Under the pieces are notes generated by a model. That model was not told the DNA's origin. It did not search any database and saw nothing but the letters and a program-made list of their open reading frames with translations. A stretch of 64,000 bases of DNA, taken from positions 3,223,336 to 3,287,335 of the forward strand of contig JAHNZQ020000181.1 in NCBI GenBank assembly GCA_019155205.2, in the 5' to 3' direction. The position numbers and the translations under genes were made by a program. This document shows positions 50,685 through 62,480 of this stretch, in pieces (the first letter of the stretch is position 1; each line of letters begins with the position of its first letter). The stretch comes from Gracilaria vermiculophylla. Taxonomy: Eukaryota > Rhodophyta > Florideophyceae > Gracilariales > Gracilariaceae.

Positions 50685-51350
50685 TTACTGGTAGACACCG
50701 TTCAAGACATCTGGGCGGATGCCCTCCGGCATGAAGCTGACGTCCGGCTCATCTGGGCCGTGAATGACGTACTTGTCCTCGTCGTGGACGCGAACACAGG
50801 TTTGCAGCGAACAGTAAGAAATGAACGGTCGCCTTCCGGCGTCGGTGAGGCCGCGGGCCGTGAATTCGCAGGTCATTCCGTGCGAAACGAGCAGCAGGTT
50901 GCCCGAGTACTTGGCGGCCAAAAGCGTGGCGATTTGGCGCGAGCGCGCAATGACGCGGTCGCGCGTTTCGGGATAGTCGGGGTACACCAACGGGTGGTGC
51001 GTGGTGTCGATGGAGGGGAACTGCTCCTTGAGCGCCTTGACGGGAAGCATGGTTGGCGTGGAGGGAAACCACTGCGGATTGAGCCATTCGCTGAGGCCGG
51101 GTTCTATTTTGATGGGCAGGCCGGTGACCTTTGACACCTCGTTGGCGGTCTGCACGGTCCGCAGGAAGGGGCTGACAAATATGTGGGAGAGGTGCTTGGC
51201 CTCGAGGTGCTTGGCGAGGAAAGACGCTTGCTGGATTCCTGTTTCCGTGAGAAATGGGTCATGCGGGCGTTCGGCGGTTGCCTTCCAAGTTTTGTCTACG
51301 TGATCAATCCTCTCGCCGTGGCGCGCGATGTAAACCGTGGAGGCGACCAT
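50685..51350 (-). CDS. Histidine phosphatase superfamily protein
   Basis: The 221-aa product has the RHG motif at the very start (YIARHGERIDHVD, catalytic His 11). It also has LTETGIQQASFLAKHL, the second Arg in VSPFLRTVQTA (Arg 64), LSEWLNP (Glu 87) and the second catalytic His in LLLVSHGM (His 157). All four active-site residues are present, so it should be an active branch-1 phosphatase. The RHGER variant and the LSEW block resemble the eukaryotic UBASH3/STS-like and yeast TFC7-like group rather than glycolytic phosphoglycerate mutase. The substrate is unknown. The first ATG is at 51350. Confidence 0.85.
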   Translation of the reverse strand: MVASTVYIARHGERIDHVDKTWKATAERPHDPFLTETGIQQASFLAKHLEAKHLSHIFVSPFLRTVQTANEVSKVTGLPIKIEPGLSEWLNPQWFPSTPTMLPVKALKEQFPSIDTTHHPLVYPDYPETRDRVIARSRQIATLLAAKYSGNLLLVSHGMTCEFTARGLTDAGRRPFISYCSLQTCVRVHDEDKYVIHGPDEPDVSFMPEGIRPDVLNGVYQ

Positions 51351-52553
51351 GTGGAGAGACCGTGCGGCGGCTTTCGTCGAGAGCGGGCCGGCCACAGAGG
51401 GGTGTGGAAGTGAAAGCGCCTCGCCGCAAGAATCGAAGGCGCCGCAGCGTGCAAGGACGGCTCAGCGCGGCTTACATTGCGCGCGCAGAGGCAGCGGCGG
51501 CGGCCGCGCGGAGTCGTCGCGTGGGCAGAGCACAGCAGCGCGTGCACGGGGGGGCGGAACGGCGAAGGCGGGGGGGCGTTTCGGTGGATGGGAACAGAGC
51601 GTGGCGCACGGTGTGCGAGCAGCGACAACCGCTCATGCGGCGCGTAGCTCGCTGGGCACCGGTGCGCGGGGCTGCCAAAGCAGCCACGCGCGCGCCGGCA
51701 GCGATGACTGCACCGGATCTCGGAGCCGTTTTGGAGCCGATGTGCACACGGCGCAGCGTCGGTGCCGCGCTGTGGCGCCCACCGTGCCGCGGCCGAGGCT
51801 GCAACGCGCTGCGCTGCGCCTGTCGGGACTCGACAGCAGCGCCTGCATGAGGCGAGCTCAGCGCGCTCTGCGCGTGCAGCTTGCTGACGGCTCTGGCTCG
51901 CGCACCAAATGTTACTTTCTGAGACACAACACAACACACGTGGTGCCCGTGGCATGGCTCCGTCCGAGGCGCAACCGGTTCGGGGTGTAATTTTTGATGT
52001 GTCGCGCGTGCCACGCCCGTGTCTGCAAACGCGATCAGCCGCACTGTAATGAAGCGCGTGTGAGGCTCAAAAATCAAAAATCTTTTCGGATTGAGATTGC
52101 AAGAAATCTCGGTGCCGTGTTTTGGAACAAACCAAGACTTGTGCTTTTTCACAAAGTATGTATTGTGCGACGCGTTTTGTCGCAAGTGCTCACCTAGTAC
52201 GTTATGTCTACTTTACTTCGAGACAGCACACTCACCGGGAAGCTACATGTTACTTCGATCGTATCGTAAATTATTGAAGGGAGCGAATCACACGTTTCTC
52301 CGTGCGACCAAGCAGCTCCCTGCTTGTCATGAGCCGAATTGTGGTGAGCACCAAATTCGATCAGCCACAGGCGTTGTACTTTTTATGAAACGACGCTTTT
52401 GAATTTTTCAGATACGTGTGCTGCTACCGTCCAACTAATGGATGTCATGCAGCAACCTCAACTTCACATCTCTCCCGATTTGCAAGGTAGCACACATTTC
52501 CTCGAAATCAACAACTACGTTATCACTTGTTCGTGTTTCCCAGCTTATCCATC
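51351..52553. other. Divergent spacer of 1.2 kb between histidine phosphatase and alcohol dehydrogenase
   Basis: GC-rich to about 51.95 kb, then AT-richer to the dehydrogenase start. Open frames in the GC-rich part are Arg/Ala-rich shadows. Both promoters must lie here. Confidence 0.45.
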
Positions 52554-53696
52554 ATGAGTCCGAATCCGACCCGCTCATCACAAGAGGTGCACGACGGCGA
52601 TACGCAGAAGCCCCTGCTTACCGAGGGCTACGTTGTCAATGAAAGAGGGGCCGAGCTCACTCTGCAATCAGTCACGTTGCCGCCCATGACGCCCACAATG
52701 GTCCAAGTCAAGATCTTAATGTGCGGCTTGTGCCACACCGACGTTCACATGAGAGACGACGACACCGGAATCTCCAACTACCCTCTGGTGCTGGGACACG
52801 AAGGCATCGCACGAGTCACGCACCTGGGCTCTTCGGTGCGCCACCTCAACGTCGGCGACAAAGTGGCCGTCAGTTGGATCCGCGACTCGTGCAGCACCTG
52901 CCCCGCTTGTTGCTGCGGCCGCGAGAACATCTGTGAGCTCGGCTATCAGGGACTGTTTCTTTCTTCCGCAGCTGGCTTGTGGGGTCGATCACCGAAGCAG
53001 TACAACTTGCATGGCGGGTGCTTTGCACGGTACCAGAGGATTGAGGAACGGTTTGCCATTAGGATCCCCGAGGGGCTGCCCGCTCAAGTAGCTTGCCCGT
53101 TGGTCTGCGGTGGTGGAACCGTGTTTGAACCGCTTTGTGACTATGCCACCCCGGGCAAACATGTCGGTATCCTCGGAATCGGTGGGCTTGGCACTGCTGC
53201 CGTGAAGCTCGCCCGGATCCGGGGCTGCATTGTGTGGGCGTTGAGTGGCACAGCTTCGAAAAGAGACGGAGTCCTTGCAGCCGGCGCTCACAGGTTTGTG
53301 CACATGAAAGATGAACAGCAAAAGAAAAAAGTTGCCGGCAAGCTTGACTTGATAATAGATACCACGCCCGCGAACATGGATGTTATGCCGTTGCTGGCGC
53401 TGCTGCGAATGGGCGGTACCCTGTGCAAAGTCGGACTTCCATCCGTCAATGACTGTACCTACTCGGGTGACCTGAGGGCTTTGATCTTTCAGCAGAAGAG
53501 AGTCGTGGGTTCGGTCGTTTGCGGCACGCAGCGATTCAACGAGATGATGCAACTTGTTGAAGCAAACATGGAGTTTATGAAGGATAGCGAGATTTGGAAG
53601 ACAGAGCATTTGCCAATGGACAAAGTGAACGAGGCCATGCGGCAGCTTTCGGACGGTTCGATCCGCGGATACCGCTTCGTGATGCACTGGGACTAG
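52554..53696 (+). CDS. Zinc-dependent alcohol dehydrogenase (MDR family, CAD/ADH-like)
   Basis: The 380-aa medium-chain dehydrogenase/reductase oxidises alcohols or reduces aldehydes with NAD(P)H. Catalytic Zn ligands are Cys60 (LMCGLCHTDVH), His82-Glu83 (VLGHEGIARV) and Cys185 (PLVCGGGTVFEPL). The structural Zn site has Cys in CSTCPACCCGRENIC (about 113-127), with extra Cys residues. The Rossmann motif GILGIGGLGTAAVKLA (205-220) follows. The GxxxxxNxH region of plant CAD is replaced by a longer loop (GLWGRSPKQYNLHGGCFARY). The N-terminal 20 residues are extra. The in-frame upstream extension lacks an ATG. Confidence 0.93.
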   Translation: MSPNPTRSSQEVHDGDTQKPLLTEGYVVNERGAELTLQSVTLPPMTPTMVQVKILMCGLCHTDVHMRDDDTGISNYPLVLGHEGIARVTHLGSSVRHLNVGDKVAVSWIRDSCSTCPACCCGRENICELGYQGLFLSSAAGLWGRSPKQYNLHGGCFARYQRIEERFAIRIPEGLPAQVACPLVCGGGTVFEPLCDYATPGKHVGILGIGGLGTAAVKLARIRGCIVWALSGTASKRDGVLAAGAHRFVHMKDEQQKKKVAGKLDLIIDTTPANMDVMPLLALLRMGGTLCKVGLPSVNDCTYSGDLRALIFQQKRVVGSVVCGTQRFNEMMQLVEANMEFMKDSEIWKTEHLPMDKVNEAMRQLSDGSIRGYRFVMHWD

Positions 53697-56424
53697 TGAC
53701 GAGCATGTCGTAAATGAGCACAAAACGTACATTTTCTGAAGGAGGGAGAATTACCCCTAGAGCTAATTTACGTGCCATATCGTGGTCAGGGATGTTATAC
53801 AACAGTGAAGATGAAAGAGAACGTGCTTTGGTTGCTCTAGAGCATTTGTTTTCACAGTAACTTAATCCAACTTTCGAATCTGATATTGTTGCGGAGCAGA
53901 CTCGTTCCACGACACAAATAATCTTGGGCGATCCACTCGATGCTAATACGTGAGTGGGCAAGTTCCGGAAGGCATCGTTTCAAATGAAGGTAATTAAGGC
54001 TATATAAGCACATGCTTCCTGTCATGCACCGGGATTGGACAATTTCGTGATGTAAATGTCAGAAGTGCATTCATATGACCATGGGCTTCAAGTTGACTTT
54101 GTTTGATAGATGTGCGTATGAGTGAGAGCGTTTGCGCCATAGCGGCGCGAGAGTAGCAGAAGAAAGCAGCTGTCCCGGGCGGAAACAGCGTCTGATTCTG
54201 CGTCATGGAAGAACATGTAGTGCTGATATCAATCGTAAAAGCTTTTTTTAAGCACATGAATGTCTCAAAACTTTACTTCGAAAGTTGGCTTTTGGGTAAG
54301 TAAGCCCAAAATGGTTCTTTGAAATGACAAGGGAAGGTATACAGAATGATTTTTGGTCGTGGAACAGCGGTAGATAGAATGATGTTGGAGCGACAGAGTA
54401 TTGGTTCTCATGCCAAATTTGGCTGTCAATGTATATCGTGAAACGGCCCCAAGGTGTTGTGTTGACTATGTGATCTGTTTTTTATTACAAAGATTGGCAT
54501 TCTGATAGGATGATGGGTTGCAAGTGACTCAATCAGAAAGCAATTCAGGAGAGGGAGAGCAATCCTGGATGGCAATCCATTTAACTGCAACTAATTGCTT
54601 TGTCATGCATTTAAACTCACCTCCTGATTCAAAGCCAAACAAGAGAGGAGATTTGTCACGAATTGCAAGTCGTAGTTTTTTCCTCAAGTAGAAAAGTTTA
54701 CGAATTTGGATGCTCTATGTGTAAACTGTCTGCAAGATTATTCCTATTTGTTTGCCCCCCTTGCTGTTGCAGTTGAGAAGCTCAACCTGCAGCGTTGCAT
54801 TTCTCATGACGTTCTCTTTTGAATGTCGGAAAGCAATATTTTACTGGACTGCGGTACTCAAGGGTACAAGTTAAATTAGTGTCCCGTATCAACACAGTGT
54901 CAGAGATATTGTGCGTCTTGTTTGTGGAGATAAATGGTTTCTTCTTCTTCTACATTGCAGACATTAGCTCTCTATTCCTGCGCTGAAGAAAAGTTTGTAC
55001 ACAACACTTTCTGTGTGAAAAGGCCGGGAATTTTGGGTGGTTGTGTGTGATCAAAGTAGCGATATTGCTGCGGTGGGCTTTGGTAGGAGAAGGCGCAGCA
55101 AAACGGTGACAACTGCAAAAATGTGTCGAGAGAGGCGCTGCAGTCAAGTATACACACGATGGGGGCGAGGCGTTCTCCCATTGATCACCCCCTCCTCAAG
55201 AAGGGACCGAAGGTATTTCTAACAGTGGGTGCACGAGCTCCCTGTGCAGCTCATCCGGAGGAGCGACAGGCTGTGCCACACGTGGCACAGCCTGTGGAGC
55301 AGTGGTTGTCTCCTTGACGCCCTCGTTTGTGATCGTTTGAGATCGTTTGTGAAACTGGTTTCTTTTAGAAAAGGTGATCTTTGAAGGGTTCATACCGCTA
55401 TAGCCACGATTTTTGTGATTTTGCGAGCAGAAAAGAAGGGAGCTCTACTCTGTTGTCATTTATACACATTATATAAGGTATCTCTAGAGAGTTTTTTTAA
55501 TGTCTTGAAATCGACAGCAATCTCGACAAGCACGGTGACCAATTTGATGAACCCACATTTGCTAACGTAATGGGCCAAAGGCTGCAACTGAGGATAGTGA
55601 TCGATTGCGAGCCATTTATGGTTCGACTGTGCGCATCGGTCAAGAAGCGCCTCCAATACGCACAGCTTGCCTCAGAAAAGTTTAGTAGAAGAAAAATGTC
55701 GACTTTAATGAAGAAGAACAAATGGCGCTGTGTTGCTCCAGTGTGCGGACGATCCTGTCGATAAAAGAAGGGGGGTTGAGATGGATAAGAAAGACACGCG
55801 ATGTTGTCCACGGTGATCTTTTTCTCACTCCGGAGAGCGCCAGAGGGGCAAATATTTGTTGTCGCTTCTTTTCGCAGCTCAAAGTGAATGGAAGAGAAAA
55901 AAGAGATATGACGGGGAGCAAGCGTTGGCAAAATACAAGGCCGTATTGCCACTGAAGAAAATACGAATGGCGGAACACACTACGCTTCATGTGGCATGAG
56001 AACGAATCGCACGGTCACAAAATCGACATGTATGCAAACGAGACCACAACTTTGGACGCTTGTGAGCGTAGAAATGCGGCAACAACTTGTCTTTGCAGCG
56101 AGAAAGGCGTTCTTTTGTTGCCTACGTTGTGATCTACAGAGCGTCAACAGCCGCAGTCGTCTGTTTCTCACGCGCACATCCTCTCTTTCACGGAGAAAAC
56201 GAACGCGCCGCACTGAAGAATGGGCGCGCGGCAGCGAACGCGCGGCGCAAGTGCGCAAGCACGTGGCAAGCTGTGCCATCTGGAACGCGGGGCGGCACGG
56301 CGCCAGCGCCACGCGGACGGCGGCGCGCCTGCGCGTCGCCCGCGGTGCGCCGAAGCGGGCGGCCGCCGCGCGCGCGGCGTGCGCGCGCGGGCGGCGGGCG
56401 GCGGGCGGCGGGCAGGGGGCGGCG
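53697..56424. other. 2.7-kb spacer with no supported gene
   Basis: AT-richer to about 56.2 kb. Short frames with no motif. It contains one clean hairpin (separate entry). The composition turns GC-rich about 200 bp before the AAA gene. Confidence 0.5.
55266..55295. repeat. Perfect 14-bp inverted repeat with 2-nt loop
   Basis: The arms ACAGGCTGTGCCAC and GTGGCACAGCCTGT surround AC. It lies in an otherwise empty spacer. It could be a protein-binding palindrome, a hairpin or an end of a small transposon. Confidence 0.75.
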
Positions 56425-57715
56425 ATGGCAGACGACGCGGCGCATGGCGTGCGCGGCGTGCACGAGGCGGCGTACGAGCAGCTGCGCCGCTTCGTGCTGG
56501 AGGGCGACGCCTTCCCCAAGGCCGCCGTCGTGCACGGCCCCGCCGGCAGCGGCAAGAGCCGCCTGTGCCGCCGCTTCGCGCGCGCGCACGGCTACCGCGT
56601 GCGCGCGCTGGGCGCGCGCGAGCTGGCGCGCGGCGACGGCGCCGGCGCCGCGCGCGCCGTCGCGCGCGCGCTGCGCGCGTGCGCGCGCGCCGAGCGCGGC
56701 GCGCCGCCGCGCCGCTGCGCCGTCGTGCTCGACGAGCTGGACGTGTGGGCGTGCGCGCGCGGCGCGGCGGCGCTGCGCGTGGTGGCGGCGCTGCACGACG
56801 CGCTGGAGGAGCTGCGCGAGCTGCGGTCGCGCGCGGTGGTGGTGCTCGCGACGTGCTGCGAGCTGGGCGACGTGCACGCGTCGCTGCTGCGGCGCGGCAA
56901 GCTGGGGTGCGACGTGGCGCTGGGCGCGCTGAGCGCGCGCGAGCGCGAGAGCATGTGGCGGTGGGGGGCGCGACGGCTGCGCGGCGAGCGCGGGGGGGAG
57001 GCCGAGGCCCAGGCCGAGGCGGAGCACGAGGGGGAGGCGGAGCACGTGGCGGCGGTGACGGCGGGGCTGACGGCGGCAGACATGATGGAGGTGCTGCGGC
57101 GCGTGGAGGCGTGGGCGGCGGAGCGGGGGGGGATGGCAGACGCGCGGGGGCGCGAGTTGGACGCGGTTGTGGGGAGTGTGCGGCCGTCGGTTGTGGCGGC
57201 GCATGCGGGGCTGTTGCGGGCGGTGGCGGAGGAGGAAGTGGGCGAGGGGGCGCTGGTTGGGCTGGAGGCAGCGGAGGCGGCGGTGCGGGGTTGGGTGCGC
57301 AGCGCGGTGGTGGCGGAGGGCGCGGAGGGCGCGGAGGGCGCGGAGGGCGCGGAAGGCGCGGAAGGCGCGCGCAGCCGCGCGGCGCTGCGTGCGGTGGGGG
57401 CGGCGGGGGGGGTGCTGGTGCATGGCAGCAGCGGGTGCGGCAAGACGGCGCTGGTGCGCGTGGCGTGCGACGAGGCGCGGCGGCTGCGCGCCAACGTGCT
57501 GCGCGCGGACGGCGCGGCGCTGCTGAGCAGCGCGGTGGGCGACGGCGAGCGGCGCGTGCGGCGACTTTTCGGCGTGGCGCGCGCGCTAGCGCCGTGCGTG
57601 GTGGCGCTGGAGAACGTGGACGGGCTGGCGCCGCGGCGCGGCGGCGGCGGCGGCGGCGGCGGTGGCAGCGAGCGCGCGCTGCACCGCCTGCTCAGCACGC
57701 TGCTGGTCGAGTTGG

Positions 57716-57772
<57 letters not shown>

Positions 57773-58110
57773 TGGTGGTGGTGGCCACCGCGCGCGCGCC
57801 GGCGCTGGTGGATGGGGCGCTGCTGCGCGCGGGGCGGCTGGCGCTGCGCGTGGAGGTGCGCCCGCCCGACGCGGAGGCGCGCGTGGCGCTTTTCCGCCGC
57901 GCCTGCTCGCGCGCGCGCCGCTGTCCCACGCGTGCGCACGTCGCTCGCGTTGCCGCGTGGCCCGCGCCGTCCGCCGCGCATGTCATCGCCCTCGCCGCGC
58001 TGGTCCCTCCGGCCGCCGCCGACGATGACGCCGCCGCGCCTCGTCGCCAGCGCGGCGCCGCTCCCGCCTCCCCGCTGTCGGAACTCGCTCCGTTGGAGCG
58101 GGGGGTTTGA
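56425..58110 (+). CDS. Tandem AAA+ ATPase, CDC48/AFG2-like, with degenerate second domain
   Basis: The 561-aa product has two AAA modules. D1: Walker A GPAGSGKS (38-45), Walker B VVLDELD (100-106), sensor-like ASLLRRGKLGCDV. D2: Walker A GSSGCGKT (334-341), pore/sensor LLSSAVGDGERRVRRLFGVARALAPC, then VVALENVD where the family has FFDEID. So the Mg-binding Asp is Glu396 and the catalytic Glu is Asn397. The D2 second region of homology has DGALLRAGRLALRVEV. No N-domain is visible. The arrangement recalls SPATA5/AFG2-type or other type II AAA proteins. EGA repeats (about 299-315) and two poly-Gly runs interrupt it. A start at 56425 lets D1 begin at once. Confidence 0.7.
57717..57771 (+). repeat. 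(GGC)n run coding poly-Gly in the AAA gene
   Basis: About 18 GGC codons interrupt the second AAA module. A shorter run is at 57638-57667. Confidence 0.9.
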
Positions 58111-58803
58111 CTCGTCCACTGGACAAGCCTCATTTCATCGTGCTCACTTTCCCTCTGTGGCTCCGTAGGGCAACAGAGATCACTGAAGCAACTGTACACT
58201 TCATGCCATCGTGACGAGATGAGATTCGTCCCTCCCAAGTAAATAGATTTTGCTTTTGTGTTTCAGAAACTACCAAGAATTATCGATTTTTTTCGATTGT
58301 TTTTGGTTTTTTCTGTCAGGTTCTGATGCGTATCAAAGTAATCAGAATTCTGAACAGCGAAGGAGCTGCTTGGCCCGGTTGAGCTTCACTGCCGTTGGTG
58401 AGCGTTGCCAAACTTGCAAACCATTGGGCCTCTCCAGGCGGGGGGCGCCCCTGATTTTTACATAGCGTTGTCGGCATTGCAGTCGTGAACGTGCGGGGAA
58501 GGATCTCGACATTCCGCCAACGCGGCGCCGTCCCCGCCCCCACGCCGTCGAAACTCGCCGCGCCAAAGCCTCGCAGCACCATGCCGCGCATCCGCGCCAC
58601 CACGCATTCGTGGCCACGTGGCGCGCGCTGCAAGCCCCTGTGCGCTGAGCTCAACAGCCGCCCGCTCCCGGCGCTTCGCTGCCACAGCTTTCCGACGCTT
58701 CTTAACAACCAACCCCCCCCGGCAGAAGCGCCGCGCCTCCCCCGTCTCCGCTGCCCCACCCGTCCCCATCCCCCTACCGCGTCTCCTTCCAGCCGCCCCA
58801 GCC
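58111..58803. other. Spacer upstream of transketolase, no gene seen
   Basis: AT-rich to about 58.45 kb, then GC-rich towards the gene, probably promoter and 5' leader. Confidence 0.45.
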
Positions 58804-60978
58804 ATGGCCTTCGTCTCGTCGTTCGCCCCGGCCCCCCAGGCCGCCCGCCTGCGCTCGCGCGGCTCCTGCTTCCTGGCCCCCCCCGCGCTCGGCGCCAGCG
58901 CCGCCCGCCCTCGCCGCGCAGCCCGCCTCGCCACCCCCCGCATGGTTGCCTCCGAGAGCGCCGCCGCCCTCGTCCAGACTGGCGATCAGTTCCTCGACGA
59001 CTGCATCAACGCCATCCGCTTCCTCGCCATCGACGCCGTCGAGAAGGCCAAGTCTGGCCACCCCGGCATGCCCATGGGCATGGCCCCGGCCTCGTACGTG
59101 CTGTGGAAGAAGTTCATGAACTTCAACCCCAAGAACCCCGCCTTTGTCAACCGCGACCGCTTCGTCCTTTCCGCTGGCCACGGCTCCATGCTGCTGTACG
59201 CCCTGCTCTACCTCTTCGGCTTCGACTCCGTGTCGCTCGATGACATCAAGCAGTTCCGCCAGTACCTGTCCCACACCCCGGGCCACCCGGAGAACTTTGA
59301 GACCGCTGGCGTCGAGGTCACCACCGGCCCGCTGGGCCAGGGCATCTGCAACGCCGTTGGCATCGCCATGGCCGAGGCCCACGTTGCCGCCGTCTACAAC
59401 AAGCCCGACTGCCCCATCATCGACAACTACACCTATTGCATCATGGGCGACGGCTGCCACATGGAGGGCGTGTCGGGTGAGGCCTGCTCGCTGGCCGGCC
59501 ACTACGGGCTCGGCAAGCTCATCGCCATCTACGACGACAATCACATCTCCATCGACGGCCACACGGACATTTCCTTCACTGAGGATGTCGGCAAGCGCTT
59601 CGAGGCCTACGGCTGGCAGGTCATCAACGTCCCCAACGGCAACACCGACATTGACGCCCTGGAGAAGGCCATCGCCGACGCCAAGGCCTGCACCGACAAA
59701 CCGACGCTGATCAAGGTCACCACCATCATCGGCTTTGGGTCGCCAAACAAGTCGGACAGCCACGACAGCCACGGCGCCGCGCTGGGAGCTGATGAGGTGG
59801 CCGCCACGCGCGAGTACCTCGGCTGGAAGCACGAGCCGTTCCACGTGCCGCAAAACGTCTTGGACCACTACCGCGAGAAGGTGGCCGAGGGCGCCGAGTG
59901 CGAGAAGTCGTGGCAGAGCCTCTATGACACGTACAAGTCCAAGTACCCCGACCTGGCGGCGCAGTTTGAAAAGTACGTCATCAGGCAGGAGATGCCCGAC
60001 ACGCTGGAGCAGGCGCTGGTGGACACGGCCATGGAGAGCGCGGCCAAGCCCACGCGGCAGTTGTCGCAGATGATGCTCAACACGATTGCGCCGCTGTACC
60101 CGTCGTTCATCGGCGGGTCGGCCGACCTCGCGGGCTCCAACCTGAGCCTGATGAAGGGGCTGGGCGACTTCCAGAAGGCGTCGCCCGAGGGGCGCAACCT
60201 GCGCTTCGGCGTGCGCGAGCACGGCATGGTTGCCATCTGCAACGGCATTTTCCAGGCCGGCTACGGGCTCAGGCCGTACACGGCGACGTTCTTCGTGTTC
60301 ACGGACTACGCGCGCGGGGCGATCCGGCTGTCGTCGCTGTCGCGCACAGGGGTGATCAACGTGACGACGCACGACTCGGTGTTCCTCGGCGAGGACGGGC
60401 CGACGCACCAGCCCATCGAGCACCTGGCGTCGTTCCGGGCGATGCCCAACCATTACATGTACCGGCCCGCGGACCCGATCGAGACGGCAGCGGCGTACGC
60501 GGTGGCGCTGCAGAGCACCAAGACGCCGACGACAATGGCGTTCACGCGACAGAAGACGTGCATTCTGGAGGGCGGGTCGTTCGAGGGCGCCAAGAAGGGC
60601 ATGTACGTGCTGAGCGACGACTCGGACAACGGCATCCCGGACATGATTCTGATTGGGACGGGCTCGGAGACGGAGCTGGCGCAGGAGGCGGCCAAGCAGC
60701 TGAGGCAGGGCGGCAAGACGGTGCGCGTGGTGTCGGCGCCGTGCGTGGACGTGTTTGAGGAGCAGAGCGAGGAGTACAAGGACAGCGTGCTGCCGGCGAT
60801 GGTGCCCAAGTCGAAGCGGCTGGTGGTGGAGGCGGCATCGAGCTACGGCTGGTCGAGGTACGTGGACAACTTTGTGTGCATTGACGAGTTTGGCATCTCG
60901 GCGCCGGGCAAGGACGACATGAAGGAGCACTTTGGCATGACGGTGGAGAACGTCGTGGAGAAGGCCAAGGCGCTGTGA
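58804..60978 (+). CDS. Transketolase, plastid precursor
   Basis: The 724-aa enzyme is a thiamine-diphosphate enzyme of the Calvin cycle and pentose phosphate pathway, moving two-carbon units between sugar phosphates. An N-terminal leader of about 50 residues ([20 protein letters not shown]) is basic, Ala/Ser-rich with early Phe. The mature protein carries all landmarks: [41 protein letters not shown], the TPP motif [14 protein letters not shown] to [34 protein letters not shown] and [19 protein letters not shown]. The C-terminal domain ends [20 protein letters not shown]. The start is set by family length and by ATG in a good context. It is single-exon and converges with DDX6. Confidence 0.97.
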   Translation: MAFVSSFAPAPQAARLRSRGSCFLAPPALGASAARPRRAARLATPRMVASESAAALVQTGDQFLDDCINAIRFLAIDAVEKAKSGHPGMPMGMAPASYVLWKKFMNFNPKNPAFVNRDRFVLSAGHGSMLLYALLYLFGFDSVSLDDIKQFRQYLSHTPGHPENFETAGVEVTTGPLGQGICNAVGIAMAEAHVAAVYNKPDCPIIDNYTYCIMGDGCHMEGVSGEACSLAGHYGLGKLIAIYDDNHISIDGHTDISFTEDVGKRFEAYGWQVINVPNGNTDIDALEKAIADAKACTDKPTLIKVTTIIGFGSPNKSDSHDSHGAALGADEVAATREYLGWKHEPFHVPQNVLDHYREKVAEGAECEKSWQSLYDTYKSKYPDLAAQFEKYVIRQEMPDTLEQALVDTAMESAAKPTRQLSQMMLNTIAPLYPSFIGGSADLAGSNLSLMKGLGDFQKASPEGRNLRFGVREHGMVAICNGIFQAGYGLRPYTATFFVFTDYARGAIRLSSLSRTGVINVTTHDSVFLGEDGPTHQPIEHLASFRAMPNHYMYRPADPIETAAAYAVALQSTKTPTTMAFTRQKTCILEGGSFEGAKKGMYVLSDDSDNGIPDMILIGTGSETELAQEAAKQLRQGGKTVRVVSAPCVDVFEEQSEEYKDSVLPAMVPKSKRLVVEAASSYGWSRYVDNFVCIDEFGISAPGKDDMKEHFGMTVENVVEKAKAL

Positions 60979-61894
60979 GTGGGGGGGGGAGGGGACGCTC
61001 GCCGTGTTGTTTTGAGCGCTGCTACTGCGGCTGCGGTTGCGGCGCAGCGCTGCGGAGAAAGACGCGAGTGGTAAACAAACTCTTACCGGCGACTGCGGAG
61101 TGGGCGCTGGCGACGGGCGTGCGCGCGGGGCGGGGAAGCGGGCAACGAGCGGCAACGCATGCGACGCGGCACGCGCTGCCGCGGGAGAAGCGGAGAAAAA
61201 AAAAAGGGCCGAGCGCGGGGGCGGCACGCGCGCGTGCGAGCGCGCGCGCCAGCCCGCTCCCGACGGCGCGCTTTATATTTTTTTTGTCTTTTCGGTCGCA
61301 CCGGGACGCGGGCGCCAGGGCGCCAGGGCCGCGTCCGCCGACGACGTTTTTGTTCGATTCCGCGTGGCCGCGCGCTGCACGCGCCGCGCCGCGCCAGGCG
61401 CGACGGGCGGCGCGAGCCCGCGCCCGGACGCCGCCCGTCCGGCGCGTGCGACGGCGCCAAGCTTGCGGCAGTATTTCATCGGCGCGGAATGTGCGCGCGC
61501 CGTGTGAGCGCGCACGCTGCGCGCCCCGGCTGCGGACGGCGATGGCGCCGGCGCCGGCTCGACGACGACTCGACGCCCGCCCCGGCCCGCAGCAGAGCCG
61601 CGGGCCGGCCACACGAAGCACATGCGTGTCGCGCACATCCACCGTCACACGCTGCGCGTCCGAGTGTGGTCCGCGCATCCGTGTCGTCACAGATCTCTCA
61701 TTGCGGACGCAGGACGACGGGCGCGCGAAAACACGCCCGCGGCCCCGTCGCAGCAACCATGCACCCGGCCGGTCTGTGACTGCCGACGGCAACGCCAACC
61801 GCACCAACGCAGGCCATTATTAATAGTAAAAAAAAGATGAGGATTTCTGCCAGTCTCCAGCAGAACGAGAAGGAAATGCACATGAGCGCAGGAA

Positions 61895-61938
<44 letters not shown>

Positions 61939-62480
61939 GTGGCGGTAAAGGGGGAGGGAAAGAAGGACGAAGGAGGTGGGGGGCGGGAGGGAGGGAGCCC
62001 CTGTATCTACAATTGACTTGCCGCTTACCCAAGATGCCTGACCATGACCGAAAGATATCATGAAAACATTGTTTCGTATTCGACTGCAGTGCACAAACAC
62101 CAAAAGTCCAGAGATGCGGCAATTTTCCAAAGCCGGACACGAACGAGCTAAGCACAAAAGAGAACCGTGACCAAAGGAGGCGGGGGATGGAAGGAAAGAC
62201 GATTAGACAACGTCATTAAGCTTGCAAACAGAAAAGGGAAAAAGGGGGGAGACAGAAACAAACGAGGGACAAGCCACGGTGAAAAAGGGAGAGTGGGGAG
62301 GGGGAAGAAGGCAGAGGGGAGGGGGAGGGCGGGGACGGGGCGAGTGAGACAAGGGGGCGCATAAACGGGGGCAGGGATGAGGGAACAAAGTGACGAGTGA
62401 GAGCACCACACAGAGCGGTGCGCATGTGCGTGCCTTGCCTGGCAAAACACCGACAACAACCGCAGCAAACGCGTCACTCA
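60979..62480. other. Convergent 1.5-kb spacer; (GA)n at about 61899-61934
   Basis: GC-rich to about 61.8 kb, then purine-rich on the plus strand up to the helicase 3' end (62.2-62.4 kb). No supported gene. Confidence 0.5.

Noticed and set aside
58774..61227. 817-codon minus-strand frame opposite transketolase
   Set aside because: Antisense shadow of a strongly codon-biased gene. No family features.
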